From the NCBI RefSeq assembly GCF_014174215.1, contig NZ_JABEQL010000004.1:124001-188000 (forward strand): a stretch of DNA of 64,000 bases, written 5' to 3'. Under the pieces are notes generated by a model. That model saw only the letters and a program-made list of their open reading frames with translations. It had not been told where the DNA came from and did not search any database. Shown here piece by piece: positions 42,832 through 51,659 of the stretch (position 1 is the stretch's first letter; each line of letters begins with the position of its first letter). This DNA comes from Gluconacetobacter tumulicola. Its GTDB lineage: Bacteria; Pseudomonadota; Alphaproteobacteria; Acetobacterales; Acetobacteraceae. The position numbers and the translations under genes are program-made.

Positions 42832-45714
42832 ATGCGTCGTTCAAGCGCCCTGGTTTCTGCGCTGTTTGTTGGAACAGTCATGTCGTCGCACCGGGTTATG
42901 GCCGCGACGCATTATTTCGATATCTCGACGCCCAGTCTGCCGGCGGCTCTGGCCCAGTATGAGAAGATTACCGGGATCGGTGTTATCGCGTCCGCGAAAA
43001 GTTCCGAGAATATCAGGATTCATGCCATCAAGGGGATGATGGATGATCGGGCTGCCTTGTCCGCGCTTCTGGCAGGCACCCGCCTGACGGTTGGCGAGTT
43101 CAACGGCCGCAGTGCCGTCATCCGCAGGAAGCCCGATTCAGATATCGAAAAGAAGAAGCGGCATGCGGACGACGATGAAAAGCTCGACGTCATCGGGCAT
43201 CGTTCGGTCGTGACCACGAAGCGGAACTCCGATGCCCTGGTCGACAGTATTGCCTATAATGATACATCCAGCCTTGGGGGCGGCGCATCCTCGGTTGCGG
43301 ATCTTCTGGTCCTGCTGCCGGGTGTGACGGGTATTCAGGACGGGGATCAGCCGCGATATGTCAGCGTGCGCGGCATTTCGCCGGACCTGAACCAGACGAC
43401 GCTGGACGGCATTACGCTGGCGACGATCGGCGATAACGGCGGCGGCACGCGGCGCGTCAATCTTCAGAATATTCCAGGAGAATTGACGGGTGAAGACAAT
43501 GTTTACAAGACGTTCACGGCCGAGCAGGACGGCGGCGCCATCGGCGCGGTGATCGACATGGTTCCGCGCAGCGCCTTCGATTACAAGGGGCTGTATAAAT
43601 ATTTTACCGCCTATGGTGTCTATTCGACCTACAAGGGCGCGGCGGGATCGAACCACGTCTCCGGACAGTCGCCGCATCTTGCGCAGGGCGCAAAGGCCGT
43701 TCTTGCCGACCGGTTCGGAAAAAACAAGGAATTCGGGGCAATCGTCTCGATCCGATATCAGAACCGCGTCCGCAATTCCTACAAGAACTGGCAGACCGAC
43801 AGCTATTTCTACGATGACAAGGGCCTGCCGGTCGGTGGCATGAGCAACAACATCCCAAGCCGGGCACAGGGCTGGAATGGATGGGAGGCACCGCAGGATA
43901 TCGAATACGGAAACTATTCGAATTCGATCACGAATCTCGGTGGTTCCGGCCGGTTGGAATGGCGCCCGACCGATTCGGGATGGAATGCGTCGCTGATGGG
44001 ATATTCCTATGAACGATGGGAACATTCCATGATGGATCATACCTATCTTCTGCTGGACAACCCCCAGATCTGGAACCAGACGCCCACCAGCGGCCGGGAG
44101 CTGATCTACCGTTCATCCAGTTATGTCCGGCAGGATCGCTGGCAGAGCAGCAGCAATGGTGTTCTGGGAAATGTCGGCTGGCACGACAATATCTCGGCCC
44201 TGAAGCTGCGCGTCGGTTACACGTGGGAAGCCTATCACAATTACCAGCCTCGCCTGACGGCATATGCCTATCCGAAAAAGCAGGGTCTCTATCCGCTTTA
44301 TGCCGATTATAACGTCAGCGACGATTTTGCCTCGATGGTCGGGGTCAGCGACCCCCACAAGCTGCGGGCCATGAAATACAGCCTGAGCCAGATCCAGCGC
44401 TATCATGACGATGCGCGGGAAGGGGTAACGAACGTCCGCCTGGATTATACCCGCAATATCGGACCGCAGGCCCACGGTTTCGGTCTGGCGACCGGGTTCG
44501 AATGGCGTTCGCTCAACGTGACCGACCAGATGAATTACGAGGATTACGTCACGGGTGGGGATGCGTCGAGCTACATGTATTTCCCCAACTTCGCGCCGCC
44601 GGGCGCACCTTATACCCTGCCCTGGATCGACATGGGAAAATTCCCCTGGTCCAAACAGAAACTCGATGTCGCGACCAGCCGAAACGACACGCTGGAATCG
44701 TTCTATCGCTATCGCGAGGAACTGATCGACGGGTATCTGTCGCTTCATTACAAATGGAAGGACACGTTGCTGATCGCGGGTGTGCGCGCCGATGGCGTCA
44801 GCTTCAACAGCCTGCTGCCTCAGGTGCAGAACGGCAACGCGACCGGCAGTCTGGGCACCAATCGAGGCGGCTATCTGCATCCGCTTCCGTCGGTGACCTT
44901 CCTGCATGATTTTCCCTATGATGTGCGCCTGCGCGCGTCGTTCAGCCAGTCCGTCGGGCGTCCCATGCCCTCGCAGATTGCGCAGGTGCAGAAACTGACA
45001 TGCGGCGACGACATGCGGGGTGGAACCGATTGTACGCTGTCACGCGGCAATCCCAATCTACAGCCTCGCCGTGCCAATAACTTCGATGCGTCGGTCGAGA
45101 AATATTTCAACCATAACCATGGCGTAGTCAGCGTCGCCTATTTCGACAAGATGATAAAGCACGACATCTACACGTTGCTGGATCATCAGATGATCAACGG
45201 CATGCCGACATCGGTGACCGAGCCGTTGAACGCCACCAACTCCTCGCTGATGGGGGTCGAAGGCTCGCTGGTCGAAGAAGGGCTGCGGGGGCCGTTCAGG
45301 CAGCGTTTCGATATTTCGGTCAACGGGACCTGGATGCACGGATCGATGATGTATGCATCGTCGAGCGGGTCGTACAAGCTCAATCAGCTGCCCGACCAGC
45401 CCAACTATATCTTCAACGGTGCCGCGACGTGGCATATTCCGCAGATGCGCGGCGCCGTCCGGGCAACCTTGTCCTACACTCCGAAATATCTGACCGACCC
45501 GGCGTCACAGCCGTGGGAGAATGTCGGGTATGGCGAACTGCTCAGCCTGGACCTGGCGGCGTGGAACGACATTACCGACCATATTCGTCTGAAATACGAG
45601 GTCGACAATCTCGTGGGCGCGCATCGTACCTACGTGCAGGGGACGAACCTGCAACGCATCAACGAGAAAGATTATTACGGCCGCAGCATCTATTTCCAGG
45701 TTGTCGTCGACTGA
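42832..45714 (+). CDS. TonB-dependent outer-membrane receptor with signalling (STN) domain
   Basis: A 960-residue receptor. A signal peptide (cleavage near SSHRVMAATH) precedes an STN signalling domain (residues ~25-100, FDISTPSLPAALAQYEKITG and a second beta-alpha unit). A plug domain (SVADLLVLLPGVTGIQ, YVSVRGISPDLNQTTLDGI) and a large beta-barrel follow. The STN domain shows that it signals to FecR/ECF sigma next door. The C-terminus ends FQVVVD rather than in the terminal aromatic residue that barrels usually need, an oddity. The substrate is unknown; a siderophore or other iron chelate is likely from the regulator type. It is followed by a strong hairpin. Confidence 0.92.
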   Translation: MRRSSALVSALFVGTVMSSHRVMAATHYFDISTPSLPAALAQYEKITGIGVIASAKSSENIRIHAIKGMMDDRAALSALLAGTRLTVGEFNGRSAVIRRKPDSDIEKKKRHADDDEKLDVIGHRSVVTTKRNSDALVDSIAYNDTSSLGGGASSVADLLVLLPGVTGIQDGDQPRYVSVRGISPDLNQTTLDGITLATIGDNGGGTRRVNLQNIPGELTGEDNVYKTFTAEQDGGAIGAVIDMVPRSAFDYKGLYKYFTAYGVYSTYKGAAGSNHVSGQSPHLAQGAKAVLADRFGKNKEFGAIVSIRYQNRVRNSYKNWQTDSYFYDDKGLPVGGMSNNIPSRAQGWNGWEAPQDIEYGNYSNSITNLGGSGRLEWRPTDSGWNASLMGYSYERWEHSMMDHTYLLLDNPQIWNQTPTSGRELIYRSSSYVRQDRWQSSSNGVLGNVGWHDNISALKLRVGYTWEAYHNYQPRLTAYAYPKKQGLYPLYADYNVSDDFASMVGVSDPHKLRAMKYSLSQIQRYHDDAREGVTNVRLDYTRNIGPQAHGFGLATGFEWRSLNVTDQMNYEDYVTGGDASSYMYFPNFAPPGAPYTLPWIDMGKFPWSKQKLDVATSRNDTLESFYRYREELIDGYLSLHYKWKDTLLIAGVRADGVSFNSLLPQVQNGNATGSLGTNRGGYLHPLPSVTFLHDFPYDVRLRASFSQSVGRPMPSQIAQVQKLTCGDDMRGGTDCTLSRGNPNLQPRRANNFDASVEKYFNHNHGVVSVAYFDKMIKHDIYTLLDHQMINGMPTSVTEPLNATNSSLMGVEGSLVEEGLRGPFRQRFDISVNGTWMHGSMMYASSSGSYKLNQLPDQPNYIFNGAATWHIPQMRGAVRATLSYTPKYLTDPASQPWENVGYGELLSLDLAAWNDITDHIRLKYEVDNLVGAHRTYVQGTNLQRINEKDYYGRSIYFQVVVD

Positions 45715-45724
45715 AATCCTCGTT

Positions 45725-45760
45725 GGAAAGCATGCCGGCCAAGGGGCCGGCATGCTTTCC
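45725..45760. terminator. Strong hairpin between convergent receptor and purD
   Basis: A perfect 16-bp stem, GGAAAGCATGCCGGCC (45725-45740) with its complement at 45745-45760, has an AAGG loop. It starts ten bases after the receptor stop and 33 bases from the purD stop. No T-run is present on either side. It is probably a bidirectional transcript end. Confidence 0.65.
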
Positions 45761-45792
45761 GGAGCGTCGTCTGACAGGCCGGTAGGCGGCGA

Positions 45793-47076
45793 TCAGCCCG
45801 ATGCGGCGCGCAGGGCCCGGTCGCCGATGTCGCGGCGCCATACCGCATCATCCCAGGTGATGGCTTCGACGGCGTGATAGGCGCGGCTGCGGGCTTCGCC
45901 CAGCGTCGCGCCGGTTGCGCAGATCGTCAGCACACGGCCGCCGGCCGCAACGATCTGTCCCTGGTCATTGCGTCTGGTACCGGCATGAAAGATGTGCACG
46001 CCGGGTTCGGCGGCGGCGTCTTCCAGTCCGGTGATCACGCCGCCGGCGGCGGGTTTGCCGGGATAGCCGCGCGCGGCCAGCACGATGCTGATGGAGTGGT
46101 CGTCGGAAAAGCGGATGTCCGCCGCGTCCAGCGTGCCGGCGGCGACGGAGGCCAGGGCGGGCAGCAGGTCGGATTGCAGGCGGATCAGCAGGGCCTGGGC
46201 CTCGGGGTCGCCGAAGCGGACGTTATATTCGATCAGCTTCGGGCCCTCGGCCGTCAGCATCAGGCCGGCGAAGATGATTCCGCGGAAGGGGGTGCCGCGG
46301 CGGACCATTTCGGCCAGCATCGGGCGGACCAGCAGGTCGAGCGCTGCTTCCTGCCGCGCGCGGTCGAAGCCGGTGGGGGGCGAGACCGCGCCCATGCCGC
46401 CGGTATTGGGGCCGGTATCGCCCTCGCCGATGCGCTTGTGGTCCTGCGCCGCGCCGATCAGCACGGCGGTCTCGTCGGCGCAGAAGGCGAACAGCGACAC
46501 TTCGTCGCCGATCAGGCATTCCTCGATCACCACCGACTGTCCGGCGGCCCCCAGCGTGGCGTCGTCCATCATGGACCGGATGGCGTCCTCGGCCTCGGTG
46601 ACGGTCATGGCTACCACCACGCCCTTGCCGGCGGCCAGGCCATCGGCCTTGATCACGATCGGCGCGCCACGGCGGCGGACGAAATCCAGCGCCGGGGCGG
46701 CTGAGTCGAACCGCTCCCACCGGGCGGTGGGGATATGAGCGGCGTCGCAGACTTCCTTGGTGAAGCTCTTGCTGCCTTCCAGTTCGGCGGCAGCGCGGCT
46801 GGGGCCGGCGCAGGGGATGCCGCCATCGCGGCAGGCATCGGCCAGGCCCGCGACCAGCGGCGCCTCGGGGCCGGGCACCACCAGGTCGATCCGCTCGGCC
46901 CTGGCGAAGGCCACCAGGGCGGGTACGTCGTCGACGGCGATGGCGACATTGGTGCCCAGGGCGGCGGTGCCCGGATTGCCCGGTGCAATGAACAGGGCCT
47001 CAAGCGCGGGCGAGCGCGCGATCGCCGCCGCCATCGCATGTTCCCGTCCACCAGATCCGACCAGAAGCACCCGCAT
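45793..47076 (-). CDS. purD: Phosphoribosylamine-glycine ligase
   Basis: GAR synthetase, the second step of de novo purine synthesis. The 427-residue protein begins MRVLLVGSGGREHAM. It has the ATP-grasp domain with PIVIKADGLAAGKGV and later YNVRFGDPEAQALL, and a C-terminal family ending. The ATG at 47074-47076 has AGGGA ten bases upstream. A longer open frame reaching past 47147 is excluded because it would overlap the divergent xseA start. The two gene starts are only 70 bases apart and share a promoter region. Confidence 0.96.
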   Translation of the reverse strand: MRVLLVGSGGREHAMAAAIARSPALEALFIAPGNPGTAALGTNVAIAVDDVPALVAFARAERIDLVVPGPEAPLVAGLADACRDGGIPCAGPSRAAAELEGSKSFTKEVCDAAHIPTARWERFDSAAPALDFVRRRGAPIVIKADGLAAGKGVVVAMTVTEAEDAIRSMMDDATLGAAGQSVVIEECLIGDEVSLFAFCADETAVLIGAAQDHKRIGEGDTGPNTGGMGAVSPPTGFDRARQEAALDLLVRPMLAEMVRRGTPFRGIIFAGLMLTAEGPKLIEYNVRFGDPEAQALLIRLQSDLLPALASVAAGTLDAADIRFSDDHSISIVLAARGYPGKPAAGGVITGLEDAAAEPGVHIFHAGTRRNDQGQIVAAGGRVLTICATGATLGEARSRAYHAVEAITWDDAVWRRDIGDRALRAASG

Positions 47077-47146
47077 CAATTCGTTTCCCTGTTCCTCGCA
47101 CGCCCCGGGCCTTCCGGGGAGGCCGTCTCTATCATACCCTGTGCCG

Positions 47147-48616
47147 ATGGACGAAACTCTTCGCACTTCCGGCGGCGCCGGACCGGGCCCCATGGCGGGT
47201 AATGTGCCCGAATATTCGGTCTCCGAGATTTCGGGGGCGATCCGCCGCACGCTGGAGGGCAATTTCGGCCGCGTGCGCGTGCGCGGCGAGATCACGGAAT
47301 TCAAACGCTACCCGTCCGGTCATCTCTATTTCTCGCTGAAGGACGAAGGCGGGAAGATTTCGGGCGTGGTCTGGCGCGGGTCGGTGTCGCGGCTGGGGCT
47401 GGTGCCGGAAAACGGGCTGGAGGTCATCGCGACGGGCAAGGTGTCGTCGTACGGCGAGCGCTCGTCCTACCAGCTGATCGTCGAGCGGATGGAATATGCC
47501 GGCGAGGGCGCGCTGCTGGCGCGTATCGAGCGGCTGCGCCTGAAGCTGGCGGAAGAGGGGCTGTTCGACGCTGCGCGCAAGCGGGCGCTGCCGTTCCTGC
47601 CCGGTGTGATCGGCATCGTCACCTCGGCGCAGGGGGCGGTGCTGCATGATATCCGCACCACCGTCGCCCGGCGTTTTCCCCGCCGGCTGCTGGTCTGGCC
47701 GGTCGCCGTGCAGGGCGAAGGTGCCGCGGCGCAGATCGCCGCCGCCATCGCGGGGTTCGACGCGATCGACGGGCGGGGGCCGGTGCCGCGCCCCGATGTG
47801 CTGATCGTCGCGCGCGGCGGCGGGTCGCTGGAAGATCTGATGGCCTTCAACGACGAAGCCGTGCTGCGGGCGGTGGACGCCTGCCGCATTCCGCTGATTT
47901 CGGCCGTCGGGCACGAGACCGACACCACGCTGATCGATTTCGTGTCCGACCGGCGCGCACCCACCCCCACGGCGGCGGCCGAGATGGCGGTGCCGGCACG
48001 GGCCGAACTGGTGGCCGATCTGGCGCATCGCGCCGCGCGCCTGACCAGCGGACTGGCCCGCCTGACGCAGACGGCGCGGCTGCGGCTGGACCGGACGGCG
48101 GCGCGGATGCCCGACCTGCCGTCGCTGCTGGGCACGGCGCGGATGCGGGTGGACGATCGGGGCGCGCGGCTGGACCGCGCGCTGCCGGGGCTGATCGAAC
48201 GGCGGCGCGCCGCCCTGCTGGCGACCGGGCGCATGATGCCCTCGCCCCTGCTGCTGACCGGCCCGGGCCGCGCCCGGCTGGACCTCGTGGCCAGTCATCT
48301 GCTGTCGGGCCTGCGGCAGGCGCTGCGCGACCGCCGGGCGCGCACCGACCGGGCCCGCCTGTCGGCCGCCCCGCTGGCGGCGATGGTGCGCGAGCGGCGT
48401 GCCCACCTGAACGGGCTGGGGGGGCGGCTGGAATCGCTCTCGCCCATGGCGGTGCTGGAACGCGGCTATGTGCTGGTGCGCGATCCGTCGGGCATGGCGG
48501 TGACCCGTGCGGCCGACGTGCGGCCGGGCGGGCGGCTGGAACTGACTTTCGCCGACGGCGTGGCGGAGGTCCGCGCCCTGCGGCCCGACGCATCGCAGGG
48601 GCAGCTCGATCTTTGA
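47147..48616 (+). CDS. xseA: Exodeoxyribonuclease VII large subunit
   Basis: XseA is the catalytic/structural large subunit of ExoVII, which degrades single-stranded DNA. The 489-residue protein has an N-terminal OB fold (EYSVSEISGAIRRTLEGNFGRVRVRGEI), the core with FLPGVIGIVTSAQGAVLHDI and VARGGGSLEDLMAFNDE, and RISAVGHETDTTLIDFVSD with the catalytic residues. A coiled C-terminus carries VLERGYVLVRDPSG. The small subunit gene xseB is not in this window. The ATG at 47147 matches the usual N-terminus. Confidence 0.95.
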   Translation: MDETLRTSGGAGPGPMAGNVPEYSVSEISGAIRRTLEGNFGRVRVRGEITEFKRYPSGHLYFSLKDEGGKISGVVWRGSVSRLGLVPENGLEVIATGKVSSYGERSSYQLIVERMEYAGEGALLARIERLRLKLAEEGLFDAARKRALPFLPGVIGIVTSAQGAVLHDIRTTVARRFPRRLLVWPVAVQGEGAAAQIAAAIAGFDAIDGRGPVPRPDVLIVARGGGSLEDLMAFNDEAVLRAVDACRIPLISAVGHETDTTLIDFVSDRRAPTPTAAAEMAVPARAELVADLAHRAARLTSGLARLTQTARLRLDRTAARMPDLPSLLGTARMRVDDRGARLDRALPGLIERRRAALLATGRMMPSPLLLTGPGRARLDLVASHLLSGLRQALRDRRARTDRARLSAAPLAAMVRERRAHLNGLGGRLESLSPMAVLERGYVLVRDPSGMAVTRAADVRPGGRLELTFADGVAEVRALRPDASQGQLDL

Positions 48617-48714
48617 CCGTACCAACGAGAAGGCAGATGATGGCGATAAGGTGGATGATGGATGGGACGGGAATGGCTTGCCCGATGGTTGGCCGGAGCG
48701 CACAGGACAGAGCC

Positions 48715-49092
48715 ATGAACGAACGTCCCCGGTCTTCTTTCACGCGGCTCACCGGCCTGTCGGCGCTGTGCGTCATGGCGCTGCTGGCCGGCTGCGCCAC
48801 GCCCCCCGCGCCCCTAGCCCCCAAGCCGGCGCGGCGCCCGCCCCTGCAGTTCGCGCCCGGAACGGCGGTGGAAGCCCCGCCGCCCGCCAACGAGGCGCAA
48901 TTGGTGAACGACCCTTCCGCCCCGCTCGACACGCCGCTCTGCGGCGCCGCCGCGCATATGACGCAGGGCATGGCGGCCCGGCTGAATCCGGCCCCGCTGG
49001 TATCGGGCAATGCCTGCACGGCCAATGCCTGCTTCGACCCGCTGACGGGCACCTATATCGGCGCAGATGGCGAACGGCATATCTGCCGCTAA
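48715..49092 (+). CDS. Small outer-membrane-type lipoprotein of unknown function
   Basis: A 125-residue protein with a lipoprotein signal peptide and lipobox (ALLAGC, Cys about residue 24). A Pro/Ala-rich spacer follows, then a short mature domain with four Cys (LCGAAAHMTQG ... NACTANACFDPLTG ... HICR), which may form disulfides. AGGA nine bases upstream supports ATG 48715. The open frame extends back to overlap the xseA stop, but that part is not signal-like. The family is not recognised. Location at the membrane is the only firm inference. Confidence 0.7.
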   Translation: MNERPRSSFTRLTGLSALCVMALLAGCATPPAPLAPKPARRPPLQFAPGTAVEAPPPANEAQLVNDPSAPLDTPLCGAAAHMTQGMAARLNPAPLVSGNACTANACFDPLTGTYIGADGERHICR

Positions 49093-49197
49093 CGGACTGT
49101 GACCCGCAATCCGGCATAAGCGTTATCCGGAAACGGTCCCGCAGTCGGGACAGGTTATGATTGACAGCCGGAGCCGTGGGGCAACATCGTCGAGGGG

Positions 49198-49683
49198 ATG
49201 AGCGGCCTCACTCCTCCGGATGGCGCCAATGACGGTTTGGCGACCGTTCATGTCTTTCCCCTGCGGCGCATGCTGCCCCTGGCCGATGCTGCCGTCTATC
49301 TGGGCATTCCATCGCGACGGCTGCGCATGCTGGGCCTGCTGCATGCGGGGCCGCGCCCGGCGGCGCGGAACGGGCGGACGCCGATGTATCGGGTCGAGGA
49401 TCTGGATCGTTATGTGACCCTGCTCTACGGGCGGGTGCGGATTTCGGCGGTCGAAGAAGCGCGGCAGCGGCAGGAATGGCGGGCACGGATCGCGGCACCG
49501 GCGGTGTGTGACGCACGGGGGCGGCCGGTACGGCCGATCGACCCGTGCATGCAGGCCCTGACACTGGATGCGCTGGTGTCGGCGGGTGGCCCGCTGGGGC
49601 TGAAACTGCTGTTCGCCTCGGGGCTGGGGCTGATCTTCCTCTCCCATACACCCGTGATGTGGCGATTGTACGGAATGCTGTGA
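49198..49683 (+). CDS. Predicted helix-turn-helix protein with C-terminal membrane anchor
   Basis: A 161-residue protein not recognised as a named family. Residues ~25-75 (LPLADAAVYLGIPSRRLRMLGLLHAG ... RTPMYRVEDLDRYV) look like an excisionase/MerR-type winged HTH used to read DNA. The C-terminus has one hydrophobic span (LGLKLLFASGLGLIFLS). A membrane-tethered regulator is possible but unproven. The ATG at 49198 follows GAGGGG directly, so the spacing is not ideal and the true start could be slightly downstream. Confidence 0.55.
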   Translation: MSGLTPPDGANDGLATVHVFPLRRMLPLADAAVYLGIPSRRLRMLGLLHAGPRPAARNGRTPMYRVEDLDRYVTLLYGRVRISAVEEARQRQEWRARIAAPAVCDARGRPVRPIDPCMQALTLDALVSAGGPLGLKLLFASGLGLIFLSHTPVMWRLYGML

Positions 49684-49780
49684 CCAGCGGTGTGACGCCG
49701 GGAACATTTGCATCACGCACCGACGTCACACAACCAGTTTGGCCTGGAATTGCAGCGGAATTATGGCACGGCCCGCTCCC

Positions 49781-50176
49781 TCAGCAGGCACCGGCGCAAG
49801 GGGGCTCCGGCGGCGGCAGGGTGCTGCCGGTCAGGCCGGGCGGCCGCATGGAGGGCTCGGGCGCGCGGGCGCCGGGCGGCGGTGGGGGCACGATCTGCGG
49901 CACGTTCGGGGGCAGGGTCTGCACATCCAGCGGCTGGGCCGGGGGAATGGGCTGGCCCTGATAATAGAGCGGCCCGTGATAGCTCTGCGGCAACTGGGCC
50001 GCGTTCAGCCGGTCGACCAGCGAATCGCCGGTTCCATCGGGATAGGCGGAATGCGGCGCCGGCGCGGCAGGCCCCCGTGCGGCAGGGCCTGGTGCGGCAT
50101 GAGCCAAGGGCAGCGCCGGCGGCAGGCACAGGGCGGCGAGGGTGAGGCACCCGGCAAGGTGGCAACGCGGTCTCAT
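49781..50176 (-). CDS. Exported proline-rich protein, function unknown
   Basis: A 131-residue protein with a signal peptide (cleavage near PLAHAAPG) and a Pro/Ala-rich mature part (PPNVPQIVPPPPPGARAPEP) around a short central block, SLVDRLNAAQLPQSYHG. The C-terminus ends in a Cys-bearing tail. GAAAGG eight bases upstream supports ATG 50174-50176. It is divergent from the OmpH-like gene. No known domain is seen; it may be a low-complexity envelope protein. Confidence 0.55.
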   Translation of the reverse strand: MRPRCHLAGCLTLAALCLPPALPLAHAAPGPAARGPAAPAPHSAYPDGTGDSLVDRLNAAQLPQSYHGPLYYQGQPIPPAQPLDVQTLPPNVPQIVPPPPPGARAPEPSMRPPGLTGSTLPPPEPPCAGAC

Positions 50177-50365
50177 GGCGAAGGGCCTTTCGGAGAGGGG
50201 CGTGGAAGGGCGAGTATAGGCCCGATCCTCGCGCGCATGCATGTGTTTGAACGGCCGAGGACTGGTCATGCTCCCGGTGATCGGCTAGGCAGGGCAGCAT
50301 TGCTCTTTTTGCCGTCTCCGGCCCTCGCGCCGTCGCGTTTGCTCCCTGCCTTACGGATTGCGATC

Positions 50366-51100
50366 ATGACCGATATTTCCCGGACCTCGTGCCGCCGGCT
50401 TCTGGCCGGATTCTTCGTTGTGACCGGGATGGGCGCCGTCCTGACCCCTGCCGTCGCGGCCCCCGCGCCGGCTGAAGCACCCGCCGCCGCCGCCCAGCAG
50501 CCCCTGCTGCCGGCGCCGCCGGTGCCCGATTTCGGGCCGCTGCCGGCCGGTGCCAAGCCGCCCGCCCCGATCGTCGGTGTGTTCGACACCGATGCGATCA
50601 TGCGGCAATCCGTCGCGATCCAGGAGGTCGAGAAGGAAATGGGCACGCGGCGCGACGCCCTGATCCGCGACGTGCGGGCCGAGGAGGGGCAGATCCAGGC
50701 CCTGCGCCAGCAGATGATGAACGCGCCCCGGCCCGAGGCCGAAGCCCAGCAGCGCAGCCTGCAGCAGCGCGTGGCGGCCGATCAGCGCAAGTTCGGCAAC
50801 CGTAACCGGATCCTGGAGGAAGATATCCAGATCGCGCTGAACCAGGTCCAGCGCGAAATCGGCCAGGTGGTGAACAGTGTGGCGAAAGCGCGCGGGCTGA
50901 CCCTGGTGGTGCAGTCGGGCCTGACCGTGCTGCATGGGCCGCAGGTCGATATCAGCGACCAGGTGGCCAGCCGGCTGAATGCCATCCTGCCCCATGTCTA
51001 TCTGCCGGCAGCGAACGAGGACCCGGAAGTAATCGCGAAATCGGGCAAGTTCCCGACCGCGCCGGTCCAGATGACCGATCCCTCGCAGCAGCAGGGGTAA
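50366..51100 (+). CDS. OmpH/Skp-family periplasmic chaperone-like protein
   Basis: A 244-residue exported protein. A signal peptide (cleavage near PAVAAPAP) and an Ala/Pro linker precede an OmpH domain. The domain has the typical VGVFDTDAIMRQSVAIQEVEKEMG beta-helix start, a long coiled-coil arm rich in Gln/Arg/Glu (EEGQIQALRQQM to QRKFGNRNRILEEDIQIALNQV), and a closing beta unit (KARGLTLVVQSGLTVLHG). It would help outer-membrane proteins, including TonB receptors, cross the periplasm. In many genomes skp follows bamA, which is not here, so this may be a second copy. Confidence 0.85.
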   Translation: MTDISRTSCRRLLAGFFVVTGMGAVLTPAVAAPAPAEAPAAAAQQPLLPAPPVPDFGPLPAGAKPPAPIVGVFDTDAIMRQSVAIQEVEKEMGTRRDALIRDVRAEEGQIQALRQQMMNAPRPEAEAQQRSLQQRVAADQRKFGNRNRILEEDIQIALNQVQREIGQVVNSVAKARGLTLVVQSGLTVLHGPQVDISDQVASRLNAILPHVYLPAANEDPEVIAKSGKFPTAPVQMTDPSQQQG

Positions 51101-51112
51101 GAAGGGAAGACG

Positions 51113-51134
51113 TTCTTTTTCTTCAGAAAAAGAA
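51113..51134 (+). terminator. AT-rich hairpin between the OmpH-like gene and ybaK
   Basis: TTCTTTTTC (51113-51121) pairs with GAAAAAGAA (51126-51134) across a TTCA loop, placed between the convergent OmpH-like and ybaK genes. Because each arm is A- or T-rich it could end transcription from either side. Confidence 0.55.
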
Positions 51135-51136
51135 GA

Positions 51137-51628
51137 TCACTCCGCCGTCAGATCCGCCAGCATGGCCTGGCTGGCACGTAGCGCGTCGGCCGGGGCAAGG
51201 CGCACCTGCAAGCCCCGCTGCCCGCCATTGGTATAGAGATAGGGCAGATCGGCTGCCTGCCGGGCGAAAGCCGTGGGCACCCGCTTTTTCTGCCCGAACG
51301 GGCTGATGCCGCCGACACGGAAGCCGGTGATGCGCTCGGCATCGGCTGGCTTCATCATCTTCGCGCTCTTGCCGCCGAAGGCGGCGGCCAGTTTCTTCAT
51401 GCTGACCTCGTGGTCCGATGGCACGACGACGCAGACCGCGCGGCCGTCGATTTCCGCCATCAATGTCTTGAACACGCGGGCCGGCGGTTCGCCGATCGCT
51501 TCCGCGGCCTGCACGCCCAGCCGGTCGGCATCGGGATCGTATGTGTAGGTCACGGGGGTGAAGGCGATCCCTGCACGGGTCAGCGCCAGCGTCGCCGGGG
51601 TGCCGGGTATCTGGGGTTTCTTGGCCAT
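51137..51628 (-). CDS. ybaK: YbaK/EbsC-type aminoacyl-tRNA deacylase
   Basis: YbaK hydrolyses Cys-tRNA(Pro), an editing step in translation. The 163-residue protein begins MAKKPQIPGTPATLAL. It contains the conserved VFKTLMAEIDGR, VPSDHEVSMKKLAAAFGGKSAKMM and GFRVGGISPFGQKKRVPT blocks, with the catalytic Lys in the KTL position. Upstream in-frame codons exist, but the first conserved residues fix the start at 51626-51628. Domain and length are standard. Confidence 0.92.
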   Translation of the reverse strand: MAKKPQIPGTPATLALTRAGIAFTPVTYTYDPDADRLGVQAAEAIGEPPARVFKTLMAEIDGRAVCVVVPSDHEVSMKKLAAAFGGKSAKMMKPADAERITGFRVGGISPFGQKKRVPTAFARQAADLPYLYTNGGQRGLQVRLAPADALRASQAMLADLTAE

Positions 51629-51659
51629 GTCGGTGTCATAACAGGATCGGGCGCGCGCG

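Noticed and set aside
47077-47304. N-terminal extension of purD
   Set aside because: It would overlap the divergent xseA coding sequence. The conserved PurD start MRVLLVGSGG lies at 47076.
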